64,000 nucleotides of DNA from Sulfitobacter sp. BSw21498 (GCF_006064855.1 NZ_CP040753.1:2232001-2296000), one strand, 5' to 3'. Positions 37,226 through 45,988 are shown, counted from the first letter of the stretch. The notes: a model not told the origin generated them from the sequence alone. Numbers and translations are program-made.

Positions 37226-37987
37226 TTACTTGTCTTCGTCTTCATCTTCGTCATTGCCACCCTCGGGCAGCTTGAAGAAACTGTCGGCGTCAGAGTAGTC
37301 GCCGTGATCTTTATCGTCGTCATCCGCAGGGTTGCCGGACAGCGTGAATGTTTCCAGACCTTCGATGGCCGATGGCATCTTAGGGTCGGTTTCCATGCCA
37401 AGCGATTGCTCGGTGCTGACCAGACGACGGCGTTCGTCATCGCTCATCAGGCCGCCTTCCGCAGCTTTCTTGGCAGCGGCTTTCTGGACGGCAGCATCCA
37501 GTTCGGACTGTTTGCACAGCCCCAGCGCCACGGGATCAATCGGCTGGATGTTTGCAATGTTCCAGTGGGTCCGCTCGCGGATCGCTTGGATCGTCGGCTT
37601 GGTGGTGCCGACCAGCTTGCTGATCTGTCCGTCGGACAGTTCAGGGTGGAATTTAACCAACCAGTAGATCGACGCCGGACGGTCCTGGCGTTTGGACAGC
37701 GGCGTGTAGCGCGGGCCGCGACGTTTCTCTTCGCCCTGAGCCGAAGCGTTGAACTTGAGCTTGAGCTTGTGCATTGGGCTTGCCTGACCCTTTTCGATCT
37801 CTTCTTCGGTCAGCTGGTTATTGGCAATCGGGTCAAAGCCCTTCACACCTTGTGCCACGTCACCATCCGCGATGCCCTGCACTTCAAGCTCGTGCATCTC
37901 GACGAAATCCGCGATCTGCTTGAAGCTCAAGGTTGTGTTATCCACCAGCCATACGGCAGTGGCGCGGGCCATAATCGGTTTTGCCAT
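37226..37987 (-). CDS. DUF1013/TrcR-family cell-cycle regulator
   Basis: A 253-residue protein starting MAKPIMARATAVWLVDNTTL. It has two helix-turn-helix-like segments: LSFKQIADFVEMHELEVQGI near residues 20-40 and LSDGQISKLVGTTKPTIQAI near residues 115-134. The C-terminal 40 residues are acidic. This is the alphaproteobacterial DUF1013 family, for which the name TrcR, a cell-cycle transcription regulator, has been used; that name is from memory. Lone gene, divergent from RNase T2. Confidence 0.85.
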   Translation of the reverse strand: MAKPIMARATAVWLVDNTTLSFKQIADFVEMHELEVQGIADGDVAQGVKGFDPIANNQLTEEEIEKGQASPMHKLKLKFNASAQGEEKRRGPRYTPLSKRQDRPASIYWLVKFHPELSDGQISKLVGTTKPTIQAIRERTHWNIANIQPIDPVALGLCKQSELDAAVQKAAAKKAAEGGLMSDDERRRLVSTEQSLGMETDPKMPSAIEGLETFTLSGNPADDDDKDHGDYSDADSFFKLPEGGNDEDEDEDK

Positions 37988-38114
37988 CTCGGTCTCTCCT
38001 TAAACGCACCTTCCCCGTCGCCTGAAATAGGCTGTCCTGCGGGGCAGAACGGTTTCCATTGTGGGGGAACTTGAACGCCTTATACTCAGCCAAGCAAAAT
38101 AAGGGAAGACCTGA

Positions 38115-38759
38115 ATGCGATTGCTGATCCTATGCCTCCTCCTCCTGCTGGCCCCGATGCCCCGCCCTGCGGTGGCAAAGGGCGAAATCGCGGGGGAATT
38201 CGACTATTACGTGCTCGCGCTCAGCTGGTCGCCGAACTGGTGTGCGCTGGAAGGCAATGCGCGCAATTCCGCGCAATGCGACGCGCGCCACGATCACGGC
38301 TGGATCATGCACGGTCTCTGGCCGCAGTTACATCGGGGGTTTCCATCCTATTGCCGCACCGCTGAACGCCCACCTGCCCGCAGCATGACCGCTGCGATGG
38401 CTGACATCATGGGAACGCCCGGTCTGGCATGGCATCAATGGAAGAAACACGGCAGCTGTACCGGCCTGCCCGCCGCCGGATATTTCGATCTGTCCCGAAA
38501 GGCCTACGAGGCCGTGACCCGCCCCGCCGTCTTTCGCAAGATCACGGACGACATCCGCCTACCTGCCTCTGTCGTGGAAGAGGCATTCCTGAAAGCCAAT
38601 CCGACGATGGAGCCTGATGGCGTCACCGTCACCTGCAAAAGCGGCTACATTCAAGAGGTCCGCCTGTGCCTCTCCAAAACGCTAAAGCCCGTGCCCTGCG
38701 GACGTGACGTGATCAAGGATTGCACGCTGGATGACGCGCTGTTTACCCCGATCAGATAA
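38115..38759 (+). CDS. Secreted ribonuclease T2
   Basis: A 214-residue secreted endoribonuclease. A signal peptide spans about residues 1-21 (LLILCLLLLLAPMPRPAVA). Active-site segment CAS1 is IMHGLWPQ and CAS2 is WHQWKKHGSC; both catalytic His are present, and disulfide-forming cysteines are distributed as in the family. It degrades RNA in the periplasm or outside the cell, possibly for phosphate and nucleoside scavenging. The last eight bases overlap the convergent response regulator gene. Confidence 0.94.
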   Translation: MRLLILCLLLLLAPMPRPAVAKGEIAGEFDYYVLALSWSPNWCALEGNARNSAQCDARHDHGWIMHGLWPQLHRGFPSYCRTAERPPARSMTAAMADIMGTPGLAWHQWKKHGSCTGLPAAGYFDLSRKAYEAVTRPAVFRKITDDIRLPASVVEEAFLKANPTMEPDGVTVTCKSGYIQEVRLCLSKTLKPVPCGRDVIKDCTLDDALFTPIR

Positions 38760-39372
38760 AGCCCGCGTTGCGGGCAATCATTGCGGCGTCGGTACGGTTG
38801 CGGGCGTCCAGCTTGCGGCACAGGGTCTTGACGTGCAGCTTGATCGTGACCTCTTGCAGCTCCAGATCGCGGGCGATTTCCTTGTTCGATTTCGCCTCCA
38901 TCAAACCACGCAAAACCTGACGCTCCCGCTCTGACAGCGCTTTTTCAAAGTCTGTTTCTTCGGGGTCATCCTTGCCGGACATAAAGTTCACCGGTGCGTA
39001 AATCTCGCCCGCGGCCATAAAGCGAACCGCGTTGACCAGTGACTTCGCAGGCAACGTCTTGGGCAGGAACCCGATCGCCCCCATCGCCAGCGCCTGTTCT
39101 GCAATCAGCCGCGTCGCTGTGCCCGAAATGAGCCCGACCGGCTTGTCTTCATTGGCTTTCATCACCTTCGGCAGCGCCTCAAGCCCCTTCATGCCCGGCA
39201 TGGTATAATCAAGCAGGACCAAATCGAACGGCCCATCCGCTTCGATCTTGGCCATTGCTTCGGGCAAATCGCATGCAGCAACTGTCTCTGTCTCGCCATC
39301 TGCGTCCAGAAACATTGCAATCGTTTCCCGAACCATATCGTGATCGTCTGCTATCAGTATCCGTAATGCCAT
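38752..39372 (-). CDS. LuxR/NarL-type response regulator
   Basis: A 206-residue regulator. The receiver has D9/D10, phosphoacceptor D55 (LLDYTMPG) and K105 (LPKTLPAKS). The C-terminal helix-turn-helix is LSERERQVLRGLMEAKSNKE with EVTIKLHVKTLCRKL as recognition region. It is divergent from the secreted sensor-like protein and hybrid kinase genes, so it is the likely output regulator of that module and may bind the inverted repeat in the shared promoter. Confidence 0.92.
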   Translation of the reverse strand: MALRILIADDHDMVRETIAMFLDADGETETVAACDLPEAMAKIEADGPFDLVLLDYTMPGMKGLEALPKVMKANEDKPVGLISGTATRLIAEQALAMGAIGFLPKTLPAKSLVNAVRFMAAGEIYAPVNFMSGKDDPEETDFEKALSERERQVLRGLMEAKSNKEIARDLELQEVTIKLHVKTLCRKLDARNRTDAAMIARNAGFI

Positions 39373-39485
39373 CTATTCGTCCCTTCCCTCATCACCACCT
39401 CAGTGCTGCTTAAGTATTTGTAGACCAACTTTAAGGCGAAGAATAGGAAACATGAGGATAGGAAAACTGTGTCAAATTTTTTGCG

Positions 39486-39503
39486 ACTATACCTTCGTAT
39501 AGT
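39486..39503. promoter_or_regulatory. Perfect inverted repeat, candidate operator of the LuxR-type regulator
   Basis: ACTATAC (39486-39492), a four-base spacer, then GTATAGT (39497-39503). Perfect 7-bp arms of this size are typical of NarL/FixJ-type dimer sites. It lies 114 bases from the regulator start and 83 bases from the sensor-like gene on the other strand, so it could serve both promoters. Confidence 0.55.
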
Positions 39504-39517
39504 TAAAATACCCTTAA
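39503..39517. promoter_or_regulatory. Candidate CtrA box
   Basis: TTAA at 39503-39506 and TTAA at 39514-39517 are spaced by exactly seven bases, an exact match to the alphaproteobacterial CtrA consensus TTAA-N7-TTAA. It shares one base with the adjacent inverted repeat, so CtrA and the LuxR-type regulator would compete or cooperate. Binding is inferred. Confidence 0.5.
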
Positions 39518-39585
39518 TCTTCGTCGCGCCACTAAGCACGTTAACCTAAGGTTGATGGTACAACACAGGGGAAGGATACCGAGTT

Positions 39586-40065
39586 ATGACATTTCACGCT
39601 TTTACCAAAACGATCACCACCGCATTGTGCGGCATCGCATTGGCCACTGCTGTTAGCGCCCAAGAAGAAGCCGTTTTGACGGTCACAGCTGGCGACGTGG
39701 AACAAAGCTACACGATGGAGCAGCTGAAAGAACTGCCCTCTTCCAGCTTTACGACCGAAACCATCTGGACCGAGGGTGCCCAGACCTTTCAGGGTGTCTC
39801 GCTCAAGGATTTGCTTGATACACTAGAGGTGAGCGAAGGCATGATCGAGGCGACCGCGATCAATGACTATGCCATTGAAATCCCGATTGAGGATGCCGTG
39901 TTGGATGGCCCGATCATTGCCTACGCCAACAACGACAAGGAAATGTCGCGCCGTGGCAAAGGCCCGCTGTGGATTGTCTATCCCTATGACAGCGACGTAA
40001 AGTACCAGACAGAGACGATCTATAGCCGCTCTATCTGGCAGTTGAACCGGCTGGCGATCAAATAA
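39586..40065 (+). CDS. Secreted SUOX/molybdopterin-fold-like protein without cysteine, possible sensor partner
   Basis: A 159-residue exported protein with a signal peptide of about 25 residues (cleavage TAVSA-QEE). The mature part resembles the oxidoreductase molybdopterin-binding domain: YTMEQLKELPSS, FQGVSLKDLLDTL, INDYAIEIPIED, and GKGPLWIVYPYD near the end. Enzymes of this fold bind molybdenum through a cysteine; the mature protein has none, so catalysis is unlikely. It is followed by a hybrid kinase 18 bases later, suggesting a periplasmic ligand-binding role. Confidence 0.78.
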   Translation: MTFHAFTKTITTALCGIALATAVSAQEEAVLTVTAGDVEQSYTMEQLKELPSSSFTTETIWTEGAQTFQGVSLKDLLDTLEVSEGMIEATAINDYAIEIPIEDAVLDGPIIAYANNDKEMSRRGKGPLWIVYPYDSDVKYQTETIYSRSIWQLNRLAIK

Positions 40066-40083
40066 ACGCAAGGCAAGATCACC

Positions 40084-42633
40084 ATGGCCGATTTGATGCA
40101 CCACGGCCCGCAGCGCAGCAGGGTAAGATACGTTCTCGCCCTGGCGCTGATGGTTGGCATCTTGCTGGCTGGCTATCTTGCGTTCAACGTTTGGGACCGT
40201 GTGCGTGCGCTTGACGGCGCGCAGCAGGACCATGCCGAATGGGTGTTCTCGCAGCTTGAAATCGATTTCCTCAAACTGAATGGCGCGGTCGAACCGGCGC
40301 GCTCGGGCGACGAAAGCGATCTGGCCAACCTGCGCAAACGTTTTGATATCTTCTACAGCCGGACCGAGGTCGCTGAACGCGTGCAGCAAAGCGGCGACCT
40401 GACCCGCGAAATTCGGGAAATTCAGGCGGTTCTGGATACGCAGATACCCCTGATTGACGGTGGTGACGCGACGCTCTTTTCCGGCCTTTCGGCTCTCTCC
40501 GACGCGCTGCGCAGCATAGAAAACCTGCCCCGCAATATCGGCCTCGCCTCTATCACCTTTGCCGCCAAAGCCGCAGAGGCCGAGCGCAAGGAGATCGCCC
40601 AGCTCATCGAAATCCTTCTGGTGATCGTGGTGACAGTGACCATCGCGCTGCTGGGGGCGATCCTCCGGCTGTCGCGCCAGACCATCACCCTGAACCGCGC
40701 CTCGCGCGAGGTCGAACGCAATCACTCGCAACTTGAAACCATGCTGCGGGCGTCGCTTGACGCGGTGATGGTTCTGTCTGTCGATGGCGAGATCATCGAT
40801 TTCAACGGCTCCGCCGAAGAAGTCTTTAGCATCTCGCGCGATCACGCGCTGGGGCGCAGCTATATCGAACTGCTGGTCCCGCCCGAATTGCGCAACCGCC
40901 AGCGGGACAACATCGCGCATTTCAACGCCACGGGTAAAACGCGACTGGCAGAAACAGGCCGTCACGAAACAAAGATGGTCGACGGCAAGGGTCGGATTTT
41001 TCCTGTCGAACTGTCCGTGTCCTTGGCACGGTCGAACGACGCACCGGTTTTTGTGACCTACATCCGCGACATCACCGACAAGCTCCAAAAAGAGCAGGAA
41101 ATCATCCGCGCCCGCGACGAAGCGCTGGATGCCTATCAGGAAAAATCCCGCTTTTTCGCGATGATGAGCCACGAGATGCGCACGCCGCTGAACGGAATCC
41201 TGTCTGCAATCCACCTGCTGCATGACGACCGGCTGGACGCAGAGCAGCGCAACTACGTGGAGGCCGCGCTGAAATCCGGTGACATCCTGCTCGGCCATAT
41301 CGACGACGTGCTGGCGATCGAACGCAGCGAAGCCGAGACCAACGCGCATGAATTGCAAGCCAGCGATATGGTCGCGCTGACCTCGGGTATGATCAACACC
41401 ATGACGCCCCTGGCGCGAACTTCGGACACGCGGCTGCATCTGGATCAAGACGGGCTGACGGATACGCCGATCCTGACCGACCTGCGTGCCGTGCAGCAAA
41501 TTCTGGCCAACCTGATCAGCAACGCGATCAAATTCAGCCCCGACGACGACATTGTGCTGAGCGCGTCCTATGACATGGAAGACGCCGAAGTACCGATTTT
41601 GCACATCGAAGTGGCCGATAATGGCCCCGGTATCCCACCCCACGACCTGAAACGCATCTTTGAAGATTACGTATCGCTCGACAGTCGGTACGAGCGGCGC
41701 ACAGGGGGCACCGGGCTGGGCTTGGGCATCGTGCGGCGCCTAGTGCACCGGCTGGGCGGCACCATCACCTGCGTCTCGGAAGTTGGTAAAGGGGCGCGTT
41801 TTATTGTGCGGCTGCCGGCGAAATTCACTGCAACGGAAACACCGCTGCCCGTGGCCCCCCTGCCGCTTGAGTGCGAAGACATGCCAGCGATGACCCTGCT
41901 TGTTGTCGATGACAATGAAATCAACCGCGACCTGCTCAAGGCAATGCTGGCCCGTCTGGGTCACACGGTCATGCTTGCCGACAGCGGCCAAGAGGGTATC
42001 GACCGCGCGGCAGAGCACCGTTTCGACGCGATCTTGATGGATATTTCCATGCCGGGGATCAGCGGGATTCAGGCGACACAGGTGATTTTGCAAGGCGAAG
42101 GCCCCAATGCCAACACCCCGATCATGGCCGTCACCGCCCATGCCCTGCCCAATGAACGCGCCGCCTTTACGGCCGGCGGCATGACCGGATTTTTGCAAAA
42201 GCCCATCAACACCCAGACCCTGAAAACCGCGCTTAGCGAACTGGTACAGCCCGCCGCTTTGGCGCTATCAACGCCGAATGACGCACAGACCCCGCCGCTG
42301 CGTCCGGTGCTGAACAGCCATCAGGTTGACGAATTATTCGAGCTTCTGGGACCTGAGAAACTTGCCGACCGGATCGGCGACCTGCGCCAACGGATTGAGG
42401 GGCAGTTGCCCCCGCTCGCCTCTGCCCAAGACGGTGACGAATTGCAACGCAAGACCCACGACCTTGCCGGGCTTTGCGGGATGTTCGGGGCAGAACGTCT
42501 GCACGCCCTTCTTGCCACAATAGAGAATGACTGCAAACTGGGCGACGTCCAGAAAGCCCGCGACCAGGTTACCAAAGTCCCTGCCGCCTGGGCCGAAACC
42601 CTTGATGCTTGGGAAGCGCGCCTGTCGGCGTAA
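40084..42633 (+). CDS. Hybrid sensor histidine kinase with PAS, receiver and Hpt domains
   Basis: An 849-residue membrane kinase. Two helices (about residues 16-37 and 178-198) bracket a periplasmic domain of some 140 residues. A PAS domain follows (about 215-335), then HisKA with H363 (MMSHEMRTPLNG), the HATPase with ILANLISNAIKF, DNGPGIPP and GGTGLGLGI, a receiver with D653 (LMDISMPG) and K706, and an Hpt domain with H792 (KTHDLAGLCG). All phosphorelay residues are intact. The likely route is H363-D653-H792 to D55 of the divergent LuxR-type regulator. Confidence 0.93.
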   Translation: MADLMHHGPQRSRVRYVLALALMVGILLAGYLAFNVWDRVRALDGAQQDHAEWVFSQLEIDFLKLNGAVEPARSGDESDLANLRKRFDIFYSRTEVAERVQQSGDLTREIREIQAVLDTQIPLIDGGDATLFSGLSALSDALRSIENLPRNIGLASITFAAKAAEAERKEIAQLIEILLVIVVTVTIALLGAILRLSRQTITLNRASREVERNHSQLETMLRASLDAVMVLSVDGEIIDFNGSAEEVFSISRDHALGRSYIELLVPPELRNRQRDNIAHFNATGKTRLAETGRHETKMVDGKGRIFPVELSVSLARSNDAPVFVTYIRDITDKLQKEQEIIRARDEALDAYQEKSRFFAMMSHEMRTPLNGILSAIHLLHDDRLDAEQRNYVEAALKSGDILLGHIDDVLAIERSEAETNAHELQASDMVALTSGMINTMTPLARTSDTRLHLDQDGLTDTPILTDLRAVQQILANLISNAIKFSPDDDIVLSASYDMEDAEVPILHIEVADNGPGIPPHDLKRIFEDYVSLDSRYERRTGGTGLGLGIVRRLVHRLGGTITCVSEVGKGARFIVRLPAKFTATETPLPVAPLPLECEDMPAMTLLVVDDNEINRDLLKAMLARLGHTVMLADSGQEGIDRAAEHRFDAILMDISMPGISGIQATQVILQGEGPNANTPIMAVTAHALPNERAAFTAGGMTGFLQKPINTQTLKTALSELVQPAALALSTPNDAQTPPLRPVLNSHQVDELFELLGPEKLADRIGDLRQRIEGQLPPLASAQDGDELQRKTHDLAGLCGMFGAERLHALLATIENDCKLGDVQKARDQVTKVPAAWAETLDAWEARLSA

Positions 42634-42648
42634 CGCCCCCTGAACGAC

Positions 42649-42679
42649 AAAGGGCGCCCTGATATCAGAACGCCCTTTT
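42649..42679 (+). terminator. Terminator after the hybrid kinase gene
   Basis: AAAGGGCG (42649-42656) pairs with CGCCCTTT (42671-42678) around a 14-base loop, and T residues end the hairpin. It lies 15 bases after the kinase stop and just before the end of the convergent quinone oxidoreductase gene. Confidence 0.7.
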
Positions 42680-42701
42680 GCTATATCTCATTGCTTGCCG
42701 G

Positions 42702-43694
42702 TTACGCGTTGGCGTCAACTTTCAACACGATCTTGCCGATATGGCCGCTCGTTTCCATGCGGGCGTGGGCCTCGCTTGCGTTCTCGAAGGCATATTCGCT
42801 GTCCATCACCGGAGATATCTTGCCCGCGTCCAGCAGCGGCCAGACCTTTTCGCGCAGTTCTTCGGCGATCTTGGCCTTGGCCAGATCGCTTTGCGGACGC
42901 AGGGTGCTGCCTGTCATCGTCAGACGGCGTGTCATCAGCGTGGCAAAGTTCACCTCTACCTTCGGTCCGCTAAGGAAAGCGATCTGCACAAGGCGACCGT
43001 CCTCGGCCAGCGCCTGAAGGTTGCGCGGGATGTAATCGCCACCGACCATATCAAGGATCAGATCCGCGCCGCCTTCGGCTTTCAGCACGTCAACGAAATC
43101 CGTGTCGCGGTAGTTGATCGCGGCCTCGGCCCCCAGTTTCGCACAGGCGTCACACTTGCTGTCTGTGCCCGCCGTGGCGAAGACCCGTGCGCCGAATTCG
43201 CGTGCCAGCTGGATCGCTGTCGTCCCGATGCCCGACGACCCGCCGTGCACCAAGAAACGCTCGCCCGCTTTCAGACCGCCGCGCATGAACACGTTGGACC
43301 AGACCGTAAAGAAGGTTTCGGGCAGGCAGGCGGCTTCTTTCATGCTCATGCCTTTGGGCACGGGCAGACAATGGGCGGCGGGCGTTGCGACATATTCCGC
43401 ATAGCCACCACCGGGCAGCAATGCGCAAACCTTGTCGCCCACGGCCAGACCGCTAACGCCTTCGCCTACCGCGAACACCTCGCCCGACGCTTCAAGGCCC
43501 GGCAGATCGCTGGCGGTGGGGGGCGGTGCGTACATGCCAGCGCGTTGCAGCGCATCGGGGCGGTTCACACCGGCATACGCCACCTTGATCACAACCTGCC
43601 CGTGGGCTGGCTGCGGCATCGGCCGGTCTGTCGGCTGAAGCACTTCGGGACCACCCGCTTTGGTGATTTCTATCGCGCGCATTGTGTCTGTCAT
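42702..43694 (-). CDS. Zinc-independent quinone oxidoreductase (MDR family)
   Basis: A 330-residue medium-chain reductase starting MTDTMRAIEITKAGGPEVLQ. The NADPH-binding Rossmann motif is LVHGGSSGIGTTAIQLARE, preceded by NVFMRGGLKAGER. No catalytic or structural zinc cysteine cluster is present. It matches the PIG3/Qor-like NAD(P)H-quinone oxidoreductases that reduce quinones or detoxify carbonyls. It stands alone, between a terminator and the ECF genes. Confidence 0.9.
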   Translation of the reverse strand: MTDTMRAIEITKAGGPEVLQPTDRPMPQPAHGQVVIKVAYAGVNRPDALQRAGMYAPPPTASDLPGLEASGEVFAVGEGVSGLAVGDKVCALLPGGGYAEYVATPAAHCLPVPKGMSMKEAACLPETFFTVWSNVFMRGGLKAGERFLVHGGSSGIGTTAIQLAREFGARVFATAGTDSKCDACAKLGAEAAINYRDTDFVDVLKAEGGADLILDMVGGDYIPRNLQALAEDGRLVQIAFLSGPKVEVNFATLMTRRLTMTGSTLRPQSDLAKAKIAEELREKVWPLLDAGKISPVMDSEYAFENASEAHARMETSGHIGKIVLKVDANA

Positions 43695-43796
43695 TGTCTA
43701 CGTCTCCTCCGTAAATCTGCGTTGCCGCACCATAGGCACGGATTTCGCGGCATACAATGCGAACTGACAGACGTCAGGCCGGCACGGTGTTCCGCG

Positions 43797-44393
43797 TCAC
43801 AACCCACCGCGGGCGCGCAGCGCCTCGGCCACATGTTCAGCGTCATCAATTGCCAGCACAGCAAACGGAATGATCATCCGCCAGCCGACCCGTTTGGTCG
43901 ACCGCGCGCGCCAAGACTGCGCCAGCAACTGACCTTTTTGTGCCAGCACGGGTGTAAAGCGGATCACCAGAGCGATGCCCAGTTCGATGGCGCGGGTTTG
44001 GATGCCCAGGCGGCGCAGCGGTGTGGTCAACCATGTCACCACCGCCACCATCTGCGCCAGCTTTGTCGTCATCGTCACCAGATTGGCTAGCGCCACCGCC
44101 GTCATCATCCGCAGGGTAATTGTCGCGCCCGCCATGACGTCGTTGGTGATGATGTGCCATACCATGATCAGCACGACGAACGGCAACAACACCCGCAGCC
44201 GCGACAGTCCGACCTTGAAAAAGCGCCACCCCGGCAACGCGTAAAGCAGCAGGGTCAGCGCCAGTGCCGCCGCCTGAAGCGCAGGATAGGTCAGGCTGAA
44301 CAGCCCCATCGTTGCGATACAAAGCGCCGCCAGCTTGGCCCCCGCGGGCCAACCGTGGGCGCGAGTCTCAACCGGTGAGGTGAGTGAAATCAT
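43797..44393 (-). CDS. ECF transporter T component (EcfT/BioN-like)
   Basis: A 198-residue membrane protein with four or five helices. The conserved coupling motif near the C-terminus reads SWRARSTKRVGWRM, corresponding to the A-R-[ST] helices that contact the ATPase. The ATG at 44393 (MISLTSPVETRAHGW) is chosen over upstream frames. It overlaps the ATPase gene by 26 bases. Size fits BioN, but no BioY substrate-binding gene is in the neighbourhood, so the vitamin is unknown. Confidence 0.82.
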   Translation of the reverse strand: MISLTSPVETRAHGWPAGAKLAALCIATMGLFSLTYPALQAAALALTLLLYALPGWRFFKVGLSRLRVLLPFVVLIMVWHIITNDVMAGATITLRMMTAVALANLVTMTTKLAQMVAVVTWLTTPLRRLGIQTRAIELGIALVIRFTPVLAQKGQLLAQSWRARSTKRVGWRMIIPFAVLAIDDAEHVAEALRARGGL

Positions 44394-45093
44394 CGCTTTC
44401 CCCGATATCATGCATCTTTGCCACAAAGGTGTCGGTCACGTCCGGCACCGTCCCGTCCTGCACAATCCGCCCCTGATCAATCCAGACCATCCGGTCATAG
44501 GTGGCAAGATGCGCGGGATCATGGGTGATGTGAATCAGATGCGCCTCTACCGCGTGCAATACCCACGTCAGATGCAGCATCGTCGGGATATCGAGCCCCG
44601 CAAACGGTTCGTCGAGGATGATCAAACGCGGCTCCATGGCGAGGATCGACATCAGACAAACAAGTTGCCGCTGCCCCTGCGATAGCTGATGAATCGCCGC
44701 CTTGGCCCAATGGCTACGGTTAAAGCCGGCGAGGATATCTGCCGTTTTCTGCGCCGCCTCTTTCGGTGATTGCTTTAGCTGCGTCAGACCAAAGCTGATC
44801 TCTTCCTCGACTGTGGGAAAAATAATCTGGTGATCGGGGTTCTGGAACAGGATACCGACCTGACGCAGCGCGGCCTTGCGATCCTTGACCACATCCACCC
44901 CGTTGATCCGCAGCTTGCCCGACGACGGTGCCACCAGCCCCGCCAACACCCGCGCAAGAGATGTCTTACCCGACCCGTTGCGCCCCACGATACCTATCCG
45001 CCGCTCGGAGGCTCGCAGTGTCACATCACACAGCACATTGACGCCGTCAGGCGTGTAGGTGACGTCATCGAGATCAATCAGAAACGGTTGCAT
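44368..45093 (-). CDS. ECF transporter ATPase (BioM/EcfA-like)
   Basis: A 241-residue ABC ATPase starting MQPFLIDLDDVTYTPDG. Walker A is GRNGSGKTS, the Q-loop is LFQNPDHQIIFPTVEEEISF with the Q-helix of ECF ATPases, the signature is LSQGQRQLVCL and Walker B is LIILDEPFAGLD. It would energise the adjacent T component; a single ATPase gene suggests a homodimer as in BioMNY. The S component must be encoded elsewhere if the system is functional. Confidence 0.86.
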   Translation of the reverse strand: MQPFLIDLDDVTYTPDGVNVLCDVTLRASERRIGIVGRNGSGKTSLARVLAGLVAPSSGKLRINGVDVVKDRKAALRQVGILFQNPDHQIIFPTVEEEISFGLTQLKQSPKEAAQKTADILAGFNRSHWAKAAIHQLSQGQRQLVCLMSILAMEPRLIILDEPFAGLDIPTMLHLTWVLHAVEAHLIHITHDPAHLATYDRMVWIDQGRIVQDGTVPDVTDTFVAKMHDIGESDDFTHLTG

Positions 45094-45176
45094 GTGTGTG
45101 AATACCAACTAGCCGCGCCCGCGCCGGGTGCGGACGCGCAGCACCTAGCAGGTCTGACCTGACGAGTGAAGCCAGC

Positions 45177-45875
45177 CTAAGAGCGCGGCCCACCCCAGCT
45201 GCCGGGCAGGTCGCTGCGCGCCGTGCGCGAGGGCGCTTTTACGTGGGAAAGCAACCAGTTGGGCCCCGCCATCAGCATGCTCAGCGTGGGGCTGCTGTTG
45301 ACCTGCGCCTTGACCTTTTCGATCTGCATCACGTTTTCTATCCGGCGATCAAGGAAGGCCCATGTGTCTGCATGGCCTTCGCTAGTGTCACCCAGCCAGA
45401 ACAGCACGGTCGAGGAATAGACCGCGCTCAGCGTGGCGCGTTTGGTGTACCAGTTCACGTCTTCGGACGTGTCGCCCAATGCGTTCCATATGGCGTCGGC
45501 AGTACCCCAAACCAATTTGGCCCCCTCGGGTGCATATTGCGGTAGGGCAAACAGAGTTGTCCCACGACGTACCGCTTCCTTGTCTGTCGCAGCTTCAAGC
45601 CGGAAGCGGACCATGGCGGCGACCTTGGCCGAGAACTTCATCTGGCTCATGTCTTCGGACTTCATGCGGTCAATCATCTGCTGATCGCCGCGTTTGTGAT
45701 AGGCAACGGCCAGATCAACGGCACCACGCGGACAAACGGCGCGGGCGACGGTCGGGTCCATGCCTGTGTCGCGGACAGCGGCCTTGAACGTTGTCTCTGA
45801 CCAGCCGTCAAACGCGACATGGATCAGTGCAGCATCCAGCAGTTGCTCTTTCGGTGTCTGGGACGTGTTCGTCAT
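45177..45875 (-). CDS. coq9: COQ9 family ubiquinone biosynthesis protein
   Basis: A 232-residue protein with a TetR-like helical fold (LLDAALIHVAFDGWSETTFK AAVRDTG at the N-terminus) and the C-terminal COQ9 domain (VNWYTKRATLSAVYSSTVLF, GHADTWAFLDRRIENVM). COQ9 binds lipids and helps COQ7 hydroxylate demethoxyubiquinone. Alphaproteobacterial homologues are mitochondrion-like. It is divergent from rpsU, a common Rhodobacterales arrangement. Confidence 0.92.
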   Translation of the reverse strand: MTNTSQTPKEQLLDAALIHVAFDGWSETTFKAAVRDTGMDPTVARAVCPRGAVDLAVAYHKRGDQQMIDRMKSEDMSQMKFSAKVAAMVRFRLEAATDKEAVRRGTTLFALPQYAPEGAKLVWGTADAIWNALGDTSEDVNWYTKRATLSAVYSSTVLFWLGDTSEGHADTWAFLDRRIENVMQIEKVKAQVNSSPTLSMLMAGPNWLLSHVKAPSRTARSDLPGSWGGPRS

Positions 45876-45988
45876 AGCGGCCTCCTCAAGGTGATTGGCT
45901 TTGCTCTAGACAATATAGGTTTCAGTTGCTATATGGCCAGCTCCTGCAAATCCTTGCAACTTCAAACTAGAAAGGTGGTGAAAACCAC

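Noticed and set aside
39543-39553. AACCT-A-AGGTT palindrome before the secreted sensor-like gene
   Set aside because: The arms are only five bases and it sits at the likely -10/transcription start region; two stronger sites are already present in the same promoter.
39823-41643. A 606-codon open frame antisense to the sensor-like gene and the hybrid kinase
   Set aside because: It crosses two real genes and their junction, is His/Gln/Arg-rich in the manner of shadow frames and has no recognisable domain.
44368-45093. Naming the ECF ATPase and T genes bioM and bioN
   Set aside because: No bioY or biotin gene is present and no BioR-type operator was seen, so biotin specificity is not supported.
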